From Seminavis robusta (Eukaryota > Bacillariophyta > Bacillariophyceae > Naviculales > Naviculaceae), in NCBI GenBank assembly GCA_903772945.1, contig CAICTM010000413.1, positions 1 through 64,000 on the forward strand: a stretch of 64,000 bases of DNA. The letters run 5' to 3'. Position numbers and translations under genes: made by a program. Shown piece by piece: positions 45,193 through 56,209 of the stretch. Numbering within the stretch: the stretch's first letter is position 1; each line of letters begins with the position of its first letter. Below the pieces are notes generated by a model, which worked only from the letters and a program-made list of their open reading frames with translations, ran no database searches and was not told where the DNA came from.

Positions 45193-46266
45193 AAGAGAGA
45201 TGAAGTTGCCAAAAGACCGACCGTTGCCTCCAATGGAAGAGGGCGACACAGTTCATTGGGCGAAACGCTTCATTGTGCCGCTGGCCATTGAAGAAGATTC
45301 CAATTGGTTGTCGGAGCGACAGTGTTTCATTCGGGCTGAGCTCCTTGAGGTCGTGAGGGCAAGTCATCAAGATGTGTTGGTGCGAAGCTCATCCAAGAGC
45401 GTCTCCTACCAACAACTTGGAATACGTTGCCGATACTGTGCACATTTGCATCCCAATTCGCGGGCCATCCGGTCCAGTGCTTTTCCCTCTAGTATTCGGC
45501 AAATGTACCAGTCCTTCACGATGATGGTTCGCGACCATTGGCAAGGTTGTAACGCAATGCCGCAATGCTCAAGAAAAGGTTCGTGGCCTATCAAGAGAAC
45601 AAGATCCCCAGTAGCTCTCTGTCGCGCGAGTACTGGGCATATGCCGCCGAAAAGATTGGCATGATCAACACAGACTATGGCATCACAATCACAGAAGAGT
45701 CCTTGGCCGCGGCAAATGCCATGAACACCTTTGGAACGACACCAGAACACATAGGCGCAATGCAGGCCGAAGGTCGCGAGAGCATAATGTTGGTTCGTTC
45801 CAGTGATCAGCGCACACTTTCGCCCTATCTATACCTCCTCATGAACCAAGTCGAAGAATGCTACTTGTTGGAACCGGAACGAGTTGGGAAACGTAAGGAA
45901 GCGCCAGTCGGATTGACGGGGTTTGGCTGCAAGTACTGTATCAAGGCAGGACGCCTTGGGTTTTGCCGCGTGTTTCCGTAAGTTTCACTCCTAGATTTGA
46001 ATTCCAGTCGTTGTTTGGAATGTCCAAGTCTCACCCAAGTTTGTCTCGCGATCAGGCTCAACAAGCGCAGCATGCCCATGAAAGTTAACGATATTTATCA
46101 GCACTTTCAGCGCTGTCCTTTGACGCCAGCAGACATGCGAAACACGCTTCGTGAATTGAAGCGAGCAGCGACCAAGCCTCCACTCAACGACCGGGATCGT
46201 GAATTCGTGGATCAACTGTGGATGAAGTTGGGGCGAACGGGCTCTCAGATTACACCCACAGGTTGA
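45193..46266 (+). CDS. Partial gene of an uncharacterised Cys/His-rich family, 5' end lost in gap, one frame change
   Basis: The frame comes out of the gap (KLPKDRPLPPMEEGDTVHWA). It contains a Cys/His module GIRCRYCAHLHP...RSSAFPSSIRQMYQS...MMVRDHW...C, and later GFGCKYCIKAGR...FQRCPLTP. A 78-nt GT-AG intron (45978-46055) joins RVFP to LNKRSMPM; the stop is at 46264-46266. Near 45563 the reading frame shifts by one base between NAMPQ and LKKRFVAYQ, with no splice signals there, so either one base is missing from the assembly or the gene is damaged. I know proteins of this look as a large uncharacterised family in diatom genomes, with two zinc-finger-like CxxC...H/C modules around a TMM(L/V)RDH block. 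DNA or RNA binding is conceivable but not shown. Confidence 0.6.
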
Positions 46267-46687
46267 TTTCATCTACATAGCAGCGAGAGCGGAAATAGTG
46301 TAGTGGGCGAAGCTGGATTCATTATCTTTTTCGGTATTGCGTTAGCTTCCTTCACGAATTCACCTACTAGTACTGCTAGATAGCCAGTAAGCAATCACCC
46401 CCAGGAGGACCGTTGTGGAAACGGAGAGTCCCACATAGATCTAATTGTCTCCTAAAGCTTCAATCGTTCTTTTAAATCCTGACTAAGGGGTCATCTCTAA
46501 AATCTTCTTCAAGGAGACCACGGCCGACCTTCCACAAAGGCCACAAAGGTCCAGGAAGATATGCACTATGACAGCCCACAGGAAGGTGATTGGATTCGAT
46601 TCATTCAACCAAGATTATTTATGTTACAGTGGTTGGTTCTATTTGTACATGGCGAGCCGTATGAATCAAGTATAATCCCGTCTTTCT
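46267..46687. other. Intergenic, no gene recognised
   Basis: About 420 bases between convergent genes. A GGATTCGATTCATTC stretch at 46590 belongs to the TTCGA-type simple repeats seen elsewhere. Nothing else is supported. Confidence 0.5.
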
Positions 46688-47734
46688 TCACAGAAGAAAC
46701 AGCGTGAACACTTCACACAAGACCATGAATCCATATGCAAGTTTTGCAGCTCTTTGTGCCTTCTTTTCGCTGATGATACTCGTTGTTTGGGCCATGTGCA
46801 CTTGGCATGCACCGGATGCCACAAACGAGATCGCACAAAGAACCCAGACCGATGCTGAGGACATGGTCACAGCTCCGGGCGTCAAGTACACCATCAATCC
46901 TAGCCCCGATGTCACAGTCAGGAGTGCGTTGACTAGGAGGCCGTTCTTGTATCCCAACTTGTCTTCCAGCATGGTGGACAGTGTGGTGCAGCCCTCTTCG
47001 CGATCAACCTGGATGTCCTTGATATCTTGATTTTGCCAATAAAACACAGCAAAGGCACTTCGTTGCAGCATGGATTGTCCAAGAGAAGAAAATAGTGGAT
47101 CAACACTGGCCATCCAGCAAGGCAACAACCAGTAGCCAACGAAGGCAGCCACGAGATTCTTGATCACCCAATGAGACTTTCCCGACATCATTAGAGTTTG
47201 GTTGAGTTCCTTGTTGTCAAACTCCATGTAGTGGTGCACTGTGATCAACCCAATGAGGGCACCGTTAAAGAGGCTCCCGCCAGAGGCGATGCTTGCTAGC
47301 ACCATTGTTGAAACGGAGAGAAGACAAGCGGCCCACATTGCCGTGATAGTGCGCTTTCTTGGGAAAAGTTCCATGATGGCGTTGTCTTTTGACCTGGCAT
47401 CAAGCGTTGCTCCTGCCCAAACAGTTTTCAGGTTGTTCAATATCTCAAACTGAAAGAAGAACAAGAGGAGTCGGGTGAGGTATCCCACCGGAACTCCACT
47501 GAAATCTTCTGATTTGAACAGGATGATCGAGGAGCACAATAGCACAGCTGGAAAGCTTCCAATGACAGACAACAATTTCGTGTCAGGATGAAAGATTCCA
47601 CTGGTGCTCAGGTGAAAGGCTCCAATCAGGAGAGGCGTGATCTTTTTCGTGGCTTTCTGCTGCTTGCTGTTCACATCTGCCACCCGTGATGCAATCACAC
47701 GAGGACGGATCAGCTGGTTGCTAGAGACAAACAT
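46688..47734 (-). CDS. UbiA-like prenyltransferase-type membrane protein (348 aa)
   Basis: Single-exon frame from a true ATG. About eight hydrophobic segments span the protein. The later Asp-rich motif of UbiA enzymes is recognisable: YWQNQDIKDIQVDREEGCTT, with a DxxDxxxD spacing followed by a Thr/Leu stretch. The first motif (normally NDxxDxxxD) is altered to something like GATLDARSKDN...PRKRTIT. UbiA enzymes attach polyprenyl chains to aromatic acceptors (quinones, hemes, chlorophyll); substrates cannot be inferred. No plastid-type leader is evident, though the N-terminus is basic. The weak first motif means it could be a divergent or non-catalytic member. Confidence 0.55.
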   Translation of the reverse strand: MFVSSNQLIRPRVIASRVADVNSKQQKATKKITPLLIGAFHLSTSGIFHPDTKLLSVIGSFPAVLLCSSIILFKSEDFSGVPVGYLTRLLLFFFQFEILNNLKTVWAGATLDARSKDNAIMELFPRKRTITAMWAACLLSVSTMVLASIASGGSLFNGALIGLITVHHYMEFDNKELNQTLMMSGKSHWVIKNLVAAFVGYWLLPCWMASVDPLFSSLGQSMLQRSAFAVFYWQNQDIKDIQVDREEGCTTLSTMLEDKLGYKNGLLVNALLTVTSGLGLMVYLTPGAVTMSSASVWVLCAISFVASGACQVHMAQTTSIISEKKAQRAAKLAYGFMVLCEVFTLFLL

Positions 47735-48906
47735 TTTCGAAGGGTAGATTTGTTTTGAGTGGTGAGAGAAATTGTGAGCTGTTGTAGCGTTTGCTCTTGA
47801 AATTGTGAGGGAAAGAGGGCCTCAACTTCCGAAGCCAGAGCCGACTGCAAGATTTACGTGAAGTATTACCTTATCTATCTGCCAACTCTGTCTGTACCAT
47901 ACCGGTACATCAGCTACTATTAAAATAGCTACTCTGTAGTAGGTAGTATGGTCATAGGTGACATCATCCCCAGCGATCTTCGGAAGTTCCGTTGTTCCAT
48001 TCGTTCTCGCACGTATGCGGTCATGGGTCGCCTTTATCCTTAAATCTCTAAATATTTAAATATACACCTTGTGCAATCGGTCTTGATCATCAGTAATAAC
48101 GTCAACGTACTGTACAAAATCTCTGGTGACCCGTAATCCTTTGAAGCTCTATCCATTCTCCATGTGTGTCCTCCGTGCATTCGCGAAACACATTTATTTT
48201 CGTCGATTTATTAGTTGTACGAATCAAGATTTCATTCCTATCCACATACAGTTAGTTTTGCACGTTGGCACGCGAACACGAACCACCTCGAACCCCAACT
48301 CTAACAAAAATGGCACCTCGAATCCCCAACTCTAACGAAAATGGCCAACCCTGAATACCGTGTGAGTACCACACGCAATAAAGAACTTCTTGGAACAACA
48401 TAAAGAACTTCTTGGAACAAAAGTGACTGAACTGAGTAAGTTTATGACTGACGACTGACGTTTTCGGAAGCTCGGCTGGCTCTAAGCGAAATCCATTTCC
48501 ACGAAAGCTGCGGTACGGCGAATTGAGAATGTGAAATCAATGGTTCGCCGTACAGCAGCTTTCGTGGAAATGGATGGAAAGCAAGCCGATTTTAACAGTT
48601 AAATAGATTTCACGAACGAAGGGAGGAATAAAGAGGTCACAATGACTGGTTATGACCCCGCCTGAAGAGAATGTGGGGATGTGCAAGATGGTGATTTAGC
48701 GTTTGGCATTGGTGACCTGTCCCAGTAAATAATTCAGTCACTCTTCGCTAACATCGTAAGACTTGAAAAATAGTTTTTACCCTAATCTCTCGTGGCAAAG
48801 GGCCTGTTGGGCTGTTTTGGGGTGGCATGATAACTTGTGTGAGAGGATTCGGTTTTTTTCAGCGTCGATTCCTTTTTCAGCGTCTCTCCTTTATCCTTCC
48901 TCAGTT
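47735..48906. other. Intergenic with a long hairpin
   Basis: Gene-free stretch of about 1.2 kb. It contains a GAACTTCTTGGAACAA duplication at about 48384 and 48406, an imperfect duplication of CACCTCGAACCCCAACTCTAAC near 48283 and 48313, and the hairpin listed separately. The UbiA-like gene's promoter should be in the left part. Confidence 0.55.
48491..48575. repeat. 32-bp inverted repeat (hairpin) with 21-base loop
   Basis: The arm at 48491-48522 (ATCCATTTCCACGAAAGCTG...) is complemented by 48544-48575 with a single mismatch in 32 positions, leaving a 21-base loop. Either strand would fold into a very stable stem. It may be a small MITE-like element or a structured RNA precursor. Confidence 0.9.
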
Positions 48907-49740
48907 TTGGATCCTTATGACGAATACATGCACAACCGAAGATTGTCAATCTAGCCATTGTAGCCGGCTGCCGCATAGTTGCATCGGCGACAGTGGCAAC
49001 AGTACCGAACACACTCAGGTTCGGCTTTGCTCGCTACACTCTGGTACAAATACCTCGTATTGGATCCTTATGACGAATACATGCACAACTGAACATTGTC
49101 AATCCAGCCATCGTAGCTAGCTACCGTAGAGTTCATCGATCGGTGACAGTGGCAACAGTACGAACACACTCAGGTTCGGCTTTGCTCGCTGCCCTCGTTA
49201 CCTCGCATTGGATCCTTATGACGAATACATGCACAAAACCGAATATTGTCAATCCAGCCATGTAGCCGGCTGCCGCATAGTTGCATCGGCGACAGTGGCA
49301 ACAGTACCGAACACACTCAGGTTCGGCTTTGCTCGCTACACTCCGGTACAAGTACCTCGTATTGGATCCTTATGACGAATACATGCACAACCGAACATTA
49401 TGAATCCAGCCTTTGTAGCCGGCTGCGGTATAGCTACATCGACGACAGTGGCAACAGTACCGAAAGTTCGGCTTTGCTCGCTACGGTTACCGTACCTCGC
49501 ATTGGATCCTTATGACGAATACATGCACAACCGAATATTGTCAATCCAGCTATTGTAGCCAGTTACCGTAGAGTTACATCGATCGTGACAGTGGCAACAG
49601 TACCGAACACACTCAGGTTCACTTTACTGGCTACACTTCGTTACCGATACCTTGCATTGGATCCTTATGACGAATACATGCACAACCGAATATTGTCAAT
49701 CCAGCCATTGTTCTAGTCTAGTTACATCTATCTTATCGTA
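48907..49740. repeat. Tandem satellite, six units of ~150 bp
   Basis: The block TTGGATCCTTATGACGAATA begins at 48907, 49060, 49208, 49362, 49502 and 49657, giving unit lengths of about 153, 148, 154, 140 and 155 bases. Each unit continues with a GTCAATCCAGCC stretch, a GACAGTGGCAACAGTACCGA stretch and a CAGGTTCGGCTTTGCTCGCT stretch. Units differ by small indels and substitutions. The sixth is cut short after about 80 bases. Open frames in this block are repeat translations. Confidence 0.92.
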
Positions 49741-52700
49741 CGAAGAGGCAAGTCGCTCGAGGACTTGGCCAAATCCTCGACAACCACTTGTGCATACAGG
49801 AAAATGGGTCCGACACAGGAATCACACCAAACAAACTAGGAAATAACAAGGAGGGATGAATCCGGTAGGAGGATCCACTCTCTCTGTGTGGTGTTGTCGT
49901 GTAGCCTCCTGTTTTCGCTCGTGTAGCTCCTCTTGTTGCCTTTCAATGACTCGACGAAGACGGCTTGAGTGAGGCCGGATAACAGAGGTGCGACCGATTC
50001 GATTTTCGATTCGATTCGAATCGAATAATTAAAACAACTCACTGTTGACGGCCGAGCTCGGAATTCTCTCCTGAATACCATAGAAATTCAATGAGGGAGA
50101 GAATTCAGCGCTGCACCTTCAACAAACGCTCTTGATAATAGGCTTACCTCATTGCGATCGATTCGATCGATCGATTGAATAAAGAACTCCTCCTACCGGT
50201 ACCTGTAACACAATTGTCGGCCAAGCTGGTATTCTCTCCTGTTTACCATAGGAATAATGAGGGAGAGAAGTCAGTGCTGCACCTCCAATGATGGACTTGA
50301 ACGGTACCAGGTACGAGTACCAGCAATCAGTTTATCCTTAACCTTAGTAACTTCAACGGTTCTTTTATCCACGAATCGATCTAATCTTTCGAAAGGGAAC
50401 TTGTTACTTAACGATACACATGACCGTTGATTCTGCAACTGAAGTGCGGGTACACTATTTTACACAGTAAACGCCAGGGAATCGATTTCGGAGTGCAACT
50501 GAGGGGGAATCCTAAAGGAGCACCGTCTCAGGAGACGGAATATCTGCTCGATCATGATGTAACTCCGTCCTCTGACCTCGGCAACACTGGGTAGAGGGTC
50601 TTCGTCGTCTCTCGAAAGGCGAGGAAGGACTTTCTAATAGCTAGCTACTGGTAGCAGCTACCGGCGCAATAGTAAGAGTAGTTACTTGTGACCTTTTTAT
50701 TTTGCTCTCCACCCTGGATGCATTCCCTGCCACTCGCAGTACATGTACATGTATCACCCAAACGAGATGCCCGACTCGAAGCACCGACAAGATTTCTCCC
50801 CCCCCCCTTCCCGATCTTGTTCGTCATTGGGGCTGAGTAGGTATGCCAGTCATCTTGCCCATTTCTGGCATTCGGTACACGAAGCTGCTACTTGTATTGT
50901 TGCTAGCTAGCTATTAGTAGTAGTACTAAACAAAATGCAACGGGCTCTGGAGGATCCCCGAAGCCCGCAGGTTGAAACGAGAGTGGGCGGAGTATCATTG
51001 TGATCCATCGCACCTTATTGAGACTGGCTGGTCATTGCTGGAAACAAATTTGTGGGCTGCCTCAATTGCAGCTGAGTAGGCGATAGGTGACCTGAGTTCG
51101 GCAAAGGGGGAACCATCGGGGGGAGCAATTCAGGGAGCCACAGCAAAGCTCCCGTTGCTCTCAACTCTGTCGAAGCAAAGATGCTGCTTTACTGTGGAAA
51201 GGATAAGATGTTTGCAACAAGGCTTGATCATCCTGGCTTCATCTAGTCAAGACTCTCATCATATCGCAATGAAGCAACTTTATGAGGATCGATCTTGCTG
51301 CTTCAATATCGTTTGTCAAGTGTTCCTTGGAGTCCAAAAGGACACTAGGGGGGCTAGAACTTGGTCAAGCCCAAAACCATGCTAAGCGTAGTCCCAGCGC
51401 CCGCATCGACTCCAACTTGCTTCTTTGCCAATTTGTTGGCCCCGTGGGTCAGAGCGAAGGTCCCGTGAAGAACTTCTCAAACGATGAGCATGTCTTGTCC
51501 AAGCCAAGAACCGAGGGATCTCCCTCATGGCATGTTCCTGCAAGGATGCGTTCTCTCCTTTCCAATCACCTGCTTTGCTATTGACAAGAGCCTTGTGTGA
51601 GGTGGCCGGTGTGCCATTGTTGCCAATCTGGAAATACGCAGACGCCAAAGGCATCCCCGTATGGACGACCGCATCCTCTCGATGGCGATAGTCGAAGATT
51701 CGTTGTTCAACTAAAACGGCGCATTGACTCTGTTCTTGACCAACACGAGCGAGGATCCCACCATGCATTTTGCACTGCCACAGACTCGATGAGTCAAAGT
51801 AAGCGGGTTGCCTGGCTGTCGCTCCACCGACGACACCAGGGGTTTCGGACTTGAGACGAACTTGGAGCAAATGGGCAAAATTCCAAGATCGAGAATGGAA
51901 AAGAAGCTTGAGTGCCGAGAGAGCAGCCCTTCGCTGACTTTGGTGGTCATCGTGCTGTCCAACTCCGCCGAGGACGTGAACAAGGGGAGGACAAAGACGC
52001 CCGTAAGCGCCATGTTTGTTGTTCAATTGATGAAACGTAATCTCGGGAGCCACAAGGAGAACGCCGTCCTGCCCGGGCCCATATTTTGGCACGAACGGGG
52101 TTAACCGCAGCGCTGTCGCCTTTGTTCCCCCACCACTAGTGACTGGATTATTTGACTTGAGATTGCGATGGTGGGCTTGGAGTTACGCAGTACGGTAGCA
52201 TCAGCGCCACCCTCAATGCGGCTCTCACGAGAGGCGACCGTCTGTGCGAAGACAAAGGCAAAGTTGGGTCTTTTGACCGCGTGCAATGGCACCGGTACCG
52301 TGGCACCGTACCAGTACCGGTACCTACCGGTACTGTACCTATTCTGGTGCACCAGAAAGTACACCGGCGGAAACCTTTCAAAGAGGCAGCGAGGCCTGTA
52401 CCGTACTGTACTAACTGGTTGGTACGGTTCTAACGAGAATACGGCCGCTCAACACACCCTGCATTCACGAAAACAAGATTACGGGCCGAGGAACTCTGGT
52501 AGTGGAGCGAGCGACCGGTTGTTGGTTGGCAAACGATGAAGTTAAACCAGCCAGGCAATAGTATTCTTGTAGCTTGCTTCCGACTACTTGGCCACACTCA
52601 GTATCATAGTAGTATTGATGAGAAGACGAAGATGGCGTGTCCTCCTAATAAGTCATCAAGAGCGTTGAAAAACGAGGTACCGGTATGTACCGCTACGGTT

Positions 52701-53385
52701 GTAGGACATCGAGAGTTGCTTATGAAGGGCTCACAAGTGCGCCGGTACCTCCAACAGCTGCTGTTCTTAGAGAGACAGCTCGCACGGCAGCAGCCACTTC
52801 CGACCTAACATGTCGCAAATGTACGTCCAGTCTTCCAGCAACAACCATATCTGCCACTCCTTTACCGGTATGTAGTACCATCCTCTAACTTGGATTGAAG
52901 CAGCTCGAGTGACAGTGCAAACAAGACTCTTCACAGCCAAAACCTGCATGCTTTGCTTCACCCGACACTTGTGTGGATCCGTAAATCCGGTACGTTCATA
53001 CATGTGAAAGTGGTGTCACCATCTTAAATCCGACCTTGACATCTGCAGCTTCAACGGTCCCAGACTTTCTAATAGTAGTACCAAAATAAGTCGCATAAGG
53101 GACCTGGAAGTCATCCGCGAGTAACCAACAGACACTGCTTTCAGTTCGTGTTGATGCACCGCAATTGCGCATGACGGATCCCAAGCATTTTCCTTCTTTT
53201 GTGCTTTTCAGCTTTCTTGAAAGAGGTTCGCCAACGGCAACCATCCAACCAGTCTACCCCACAATCGATAAACCCATTACTCGAGTACACTATCCAAAAG
53301 CTATTACTGCAAGTGGCTCCTTACTCGCTCATAGCATCTCGCTCATCAGCCACCACAACACATTGCAACGGAACGCAACGATAGA
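49741..53385. other. Gene-poor region with structured repeats, no supported gene
   Basis: About 3.6 kb. It contains TTCGA/TCGATCGA microsatellites (about 49998-50027 and 50154-50175), the hairpin repeat pair listed separately, a C-run (50801-50809), and dense GGTACCGGTACC-type palindromes at 52290-52340. A 236-codon open frame on the minus strand (51382-52092) opens with GTG and overlaps other long frames on both strands; no domain is recognised. No RNA gene is seen. Confidence 0.5.
50049..50286. repeat. Pair of related repeats, each with an internal hairpin
   Basis: Two similar ~70-bp units at about 50049-50120 and 50218-50286 share the order CGGCC(G/A)AGCT, ATTCTCTCCTG, ACCATAG, ATGAGGGAGAGAA and GCTGCACCT. 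In the first, GAATTCTCTCC (50061-50071) is perfectly complementary to GGAGAGAATTC (50096-50106). In the second the stem is shorter (TTCTCTCC at 50232-50239 and GGAGAGAA at 50262-50269). The stem is retained while loop bases differ. Confidence 0.75.
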
Positions 53386-54644
53386 ATGCCGTCCAAATCC
53401 AGATGTGTAATGACCTACCATGATCGGTTCATGTCCAAGGAAGAACGGTGGAGGTCCTCTCGTTTCGACGACATGTCCAAACTATGGGAGCTCACGGATA
53501 TTGAGAAGCAAAAGATGCGTCAGTTCCAGTTTCGTGTGGAGGATGTAGACCACTGGAAAAATGACCCTTATGAACTGGTCCGAATTTTGAAGGAATTCCA
53601 TGGCGATGTGGCCATGGCAGAGCACATCCTCCGGTACACGGTGGATTGGAGAAAACAAAACAACATGGAGACGCATATGGAACGTTATGGTACGCCAGAT
53701 CCACGATTTCACCATTACCCCATTGGAATTCTGGAGGGCAAGGACAAGGACGGTGACCCCATTTACTGTAACCGATTTGGGTCCGCAGACTCGTCAGGTC
53801 TCCTCGAAGAGTTTGGATCCGATGGGATCATCGACTACATGCTGTTCTTGTATGAGTACATTAGTAGACGCGAGTTCTGGAGACCCTACGAAAAGCGGGA
53901 AGGGCACCGAGTCAAGTCGTTGACCGCCGTTGTCGACTTGGACGGACTCGACGAAGAATACATCATGAAACAAGATCTGTTGCCTCTCTTGCAGCGCATG
54001 GCAAGAATCGCCCAAGACTGCTATGCAGGTACAGCAAAGGTAGGTTGCCGTGCTTGTATGTCCTGGCTAGTTTGGAGTATCTTACCCGCTCACGCTTCTT
54101 GCTCCTGGTGCTCGCCTACAGCGCATCATCCTGGTGAGAGCACCCCCGATCTTCCGAGCTGTCTGGGCTATGGCAAAGTACTATTTTGATCCGGTAAGCT
54201 TTGTGTGAAGTGAATCCATGCCTGTTTGCTTTCCCATTCGAAAGCTAGCTAGTAGCCACAAATCAATCTCATCAGCTGCGTTCTTTTTGCTTGCCTCTCC
54301 AGCACATTCGCGAAAAGATGATCATTGCCGATCTTGCAGATATTCACGAGTATATGGACCCTTGCGTCCTCCCGGATTGTGTATTTCCAGGAGTTGGTCA
54401 GGGAAAGTCCATGCCAGGCTTCTTCGAAAACATCCACTGGGAAGCAGGCCCCATTCCCAGTCGGAAGCAGGCCAAGAAGCAATTGAGGAAACAGAAATCC
54501 AAGTCGCTTCAATACCCAAGAAGAACACCATCCGCACGGTCGTCAAAGAATGGTGCCGTTGTTGTTGTTAGTGTCACAACCACCACTGTGTTCAAAGGAA
54601 GCTGGGATCAAGAACTCTCCGGACCCATAGTCCAGTCCTTTTAG
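53386..54644 (+). CDS. Sec14-like / CRAL-TRIO domain lipid-binding protein (355 aa)
   Basis: Exons 53386-54039, 54122-54193 and 54303-54644, all phase 0, with GT-AG introns of 82 and 109 nt. CRAL-TRIO proteins carry phosphatidylinositol or other lipids between membranes. The N-terminal helical part (LVRILKEFHGDVAMAEHILR...TVDWRKQNN) is the CRAL_TRIO_N region. The lipid-binding domain follows: FHHYPIGILEGKDKDGDPIY, SLTAVVDLDGLDEEYI, LLPLLQRMARIAQDCYAGTAK, then RIILVRAPPIFRAVWAMAKYYFDP and HIREKMIIADLADIHEYM. A basic, low-complexity C-terminal tail follows. The first ATG of the frame is used. No signal peptide, so it is probably cytosolic. Confidence 0.88.
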
Positions 54645-55003
54645 TAGAGGAGATAGACAAGAAAGACGTAGTGCTTTCTTGGATGCATCAAGACAAAGAC
54701 AAAGACTCTTCTTTGCCCAAGCCTGGCCCTCGCAGGCTTCTGAAATCTTTCATGTTAGAGACAAGACAAAAGAGGAAACACTTTTAGAACTAACTAGCTC
54801 CTAGCTAGCCAGTAGCTAGACCAAAACTTTAGAAAAATAGTTTGTGAAAAGCGATTCTCATTCCGAGAGCTCAAAAATAAGGACAAGTGTGCGTCTAGAG
54901 GAGAATTTGCAAGCCCCTTTCCCGGTGACCACATACATTTGCTGTGGTTTTGATTGCAAAGATACTACTATCTTTCATCCCAAGACAGTTGACGACGACG
55001 ACA
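54645..55003. other. Intergenic, no gene recognised
   Basis: About 360 bases holding the Sec14-like 3' UTR and the promoter of the next gene, with a CTAGCTCCTAGCTAG cluster near 54793. Nothing else. Confidence 0.5.
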
Positions 55004-55630
55004 ATGATGCTGTTACTCCAACGACCTCGTCGGATTGCCACGTTGTGGATGACGCTGGCAGTGCTATGGATCGGTGTTTCCATCGCCCAAGAAGAAGAAG
55101 AAGCTACCCATGAAACGCCCCTGCTGGAATCCTGCCGCCAAGATGGCTTTGATCCCTGGCAACTCTCGTGCGAGACATGCGACTTGCTACCCACTACCAG
55201 CAAATCGACAAGTATAAATCCTCAAGAACGCTGTTTGGAATGCTGTCAGTCGTACAAGAAATCGTCTCTGTTGACCCGCCCGTACGAATCGGCCGTGCTG
55301 GTGCATCGGCAGGAAGGTGCCGACAGTCAGTCGGAAATGGCGCAGTTTTTAAATGAACATTGGGAAGGATTGGTCCAAGAAAAGGGGTCGAAACGACTCT
55401 CGAAACTAGTGCGAAGTGACGATTCTTCGGCATCGTCCTCGTATGGATTCATGTGGCGTCGACCAGCCCCGCAATTGATTCTTTGGTTTGATGAAATTGT
55501 TCCTCCCAATCTGAAATTGAAAGAGTACAAGAATGTTTCCAAAGAAGTCATTAATTTGGACGGATACAAGAAGGACGACATTAAGGATATGCTGAGTACG
55601 CTTCTTCCAGAGAGCAAAACGAAAAAATAG
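55004..55630 (+). CDS. Sep15/SELENOF-like ER protein without the CxU redox motif (208 aa)
   Basis: Single exon. The start is the first ATG of the frame. The N-terminus is a signal peptide (ATLWMTLAVLWIGVSIAQ), so the protein enters the ER. The Cys-rich half of the 15-kDa selenoprotein is recognisable: ESCRQDGF...LSCETCDLLPTT...ERCLECCQSYKK, the part that in animals binds UDP-glucose:glycoprotein glucosyltransferase in quality control of glycoprotein folding. The thioredoxin-like half (PQLILWFDEIVPPNLKLKEY...EVINLDGYKKDDIKDML) is also present. Where SELENOF has CGU, this protein has no Cys or Sec (SAVLVHRQEG), and no in-frame TGA exists, so the redox function is probably lost. There is no KDEL-like tail. 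Confidence 0.78.
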   Translation: MMLLLQRPRRIATLWMTLAVLWIGVSIAQEEEEATHETPLLESCRQDGFDPWQLSCETCDLLPTTSKSTSINPQERCLECCQSYKKSSLLTRPYESAVLVHRQEGADSQSEMAQFLNEHWEGLVQEKGSKRLSKLVRSDDSSASSSYGFMWRRPAPQLILWFDEIVPPNLKLKEYKNVSKEVINLDGYKKDDIKDMLSTLLPESKTKK

Positions 55631-56209
55631 ATAACATAAATAAATAATTAGTGAAAGACGATCAGCTGTGAATAGATACAAAACTAAACTACGCCATGCG
55701 TAATGGCTCTGAGGATTGATTTGCAAATCGGATTGATTTCTGAGTCGATTTGCAGTACGACATCTCTACAAATTGATAGTAGTAAGAACAGGCTCAACAT
55801 GCAATAGAATAGAATACAATTAGCCAACAAGTACTGTACGATACTCACACATCACTATTTTATAATAAATATTTGCCCTGGAAGCGGACGACTACATGCT
55901 ATGCTGTGATAATTGAGGGTGCTCGCCTTACTAACTTTCGTAGGTACCAGTACAGTACCGGTATGAGACTAGCTAGCTAGTATATAAATAAAGAAATTGA
56001 CATGCAAATCAAATACAGTCACCAGTCCAGCACTCGAGGTAGACAGTGGTAAAAATTGTCTATCACCGAAAGGCTGCTACATCCATGTCCAGCATTTCCA
56101 TTATTTTTGAAAAACTGATTTATACAATCTTGAGCCTTGCTAGTGTTTGGTTGGTTTTGTTTTGGTTTGTTGCGTGCCATGCCATGTTTCTGTTGGTTGT
56201 TGCATTGCA
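55631..56209. other. Intergenic between convergent genes
   Basis: About 580 bases, AT-rich, with TAGGTACCAGTACAGTACCGGTA and a CTAGCTAGCTAGT palindrome near 55940-55980. No gene is supported. Confidence 0.5.

Noticed and set aside
51382-52092. 236-codon open frame on the minus strand
   Set aside because: It opens with GTG, no ATG is near its start, it overlaps other long frames on both strands, and no domain is recognisable. Chance or an old unrecognisable element is as likely.
55250-55345. Selenocysteine (TGA) in the Sep15-like gene
   Set aside because: The frame runs to a TAG stop with no internal TGA, and the aligned region has no Cys, so no recoding is needed.
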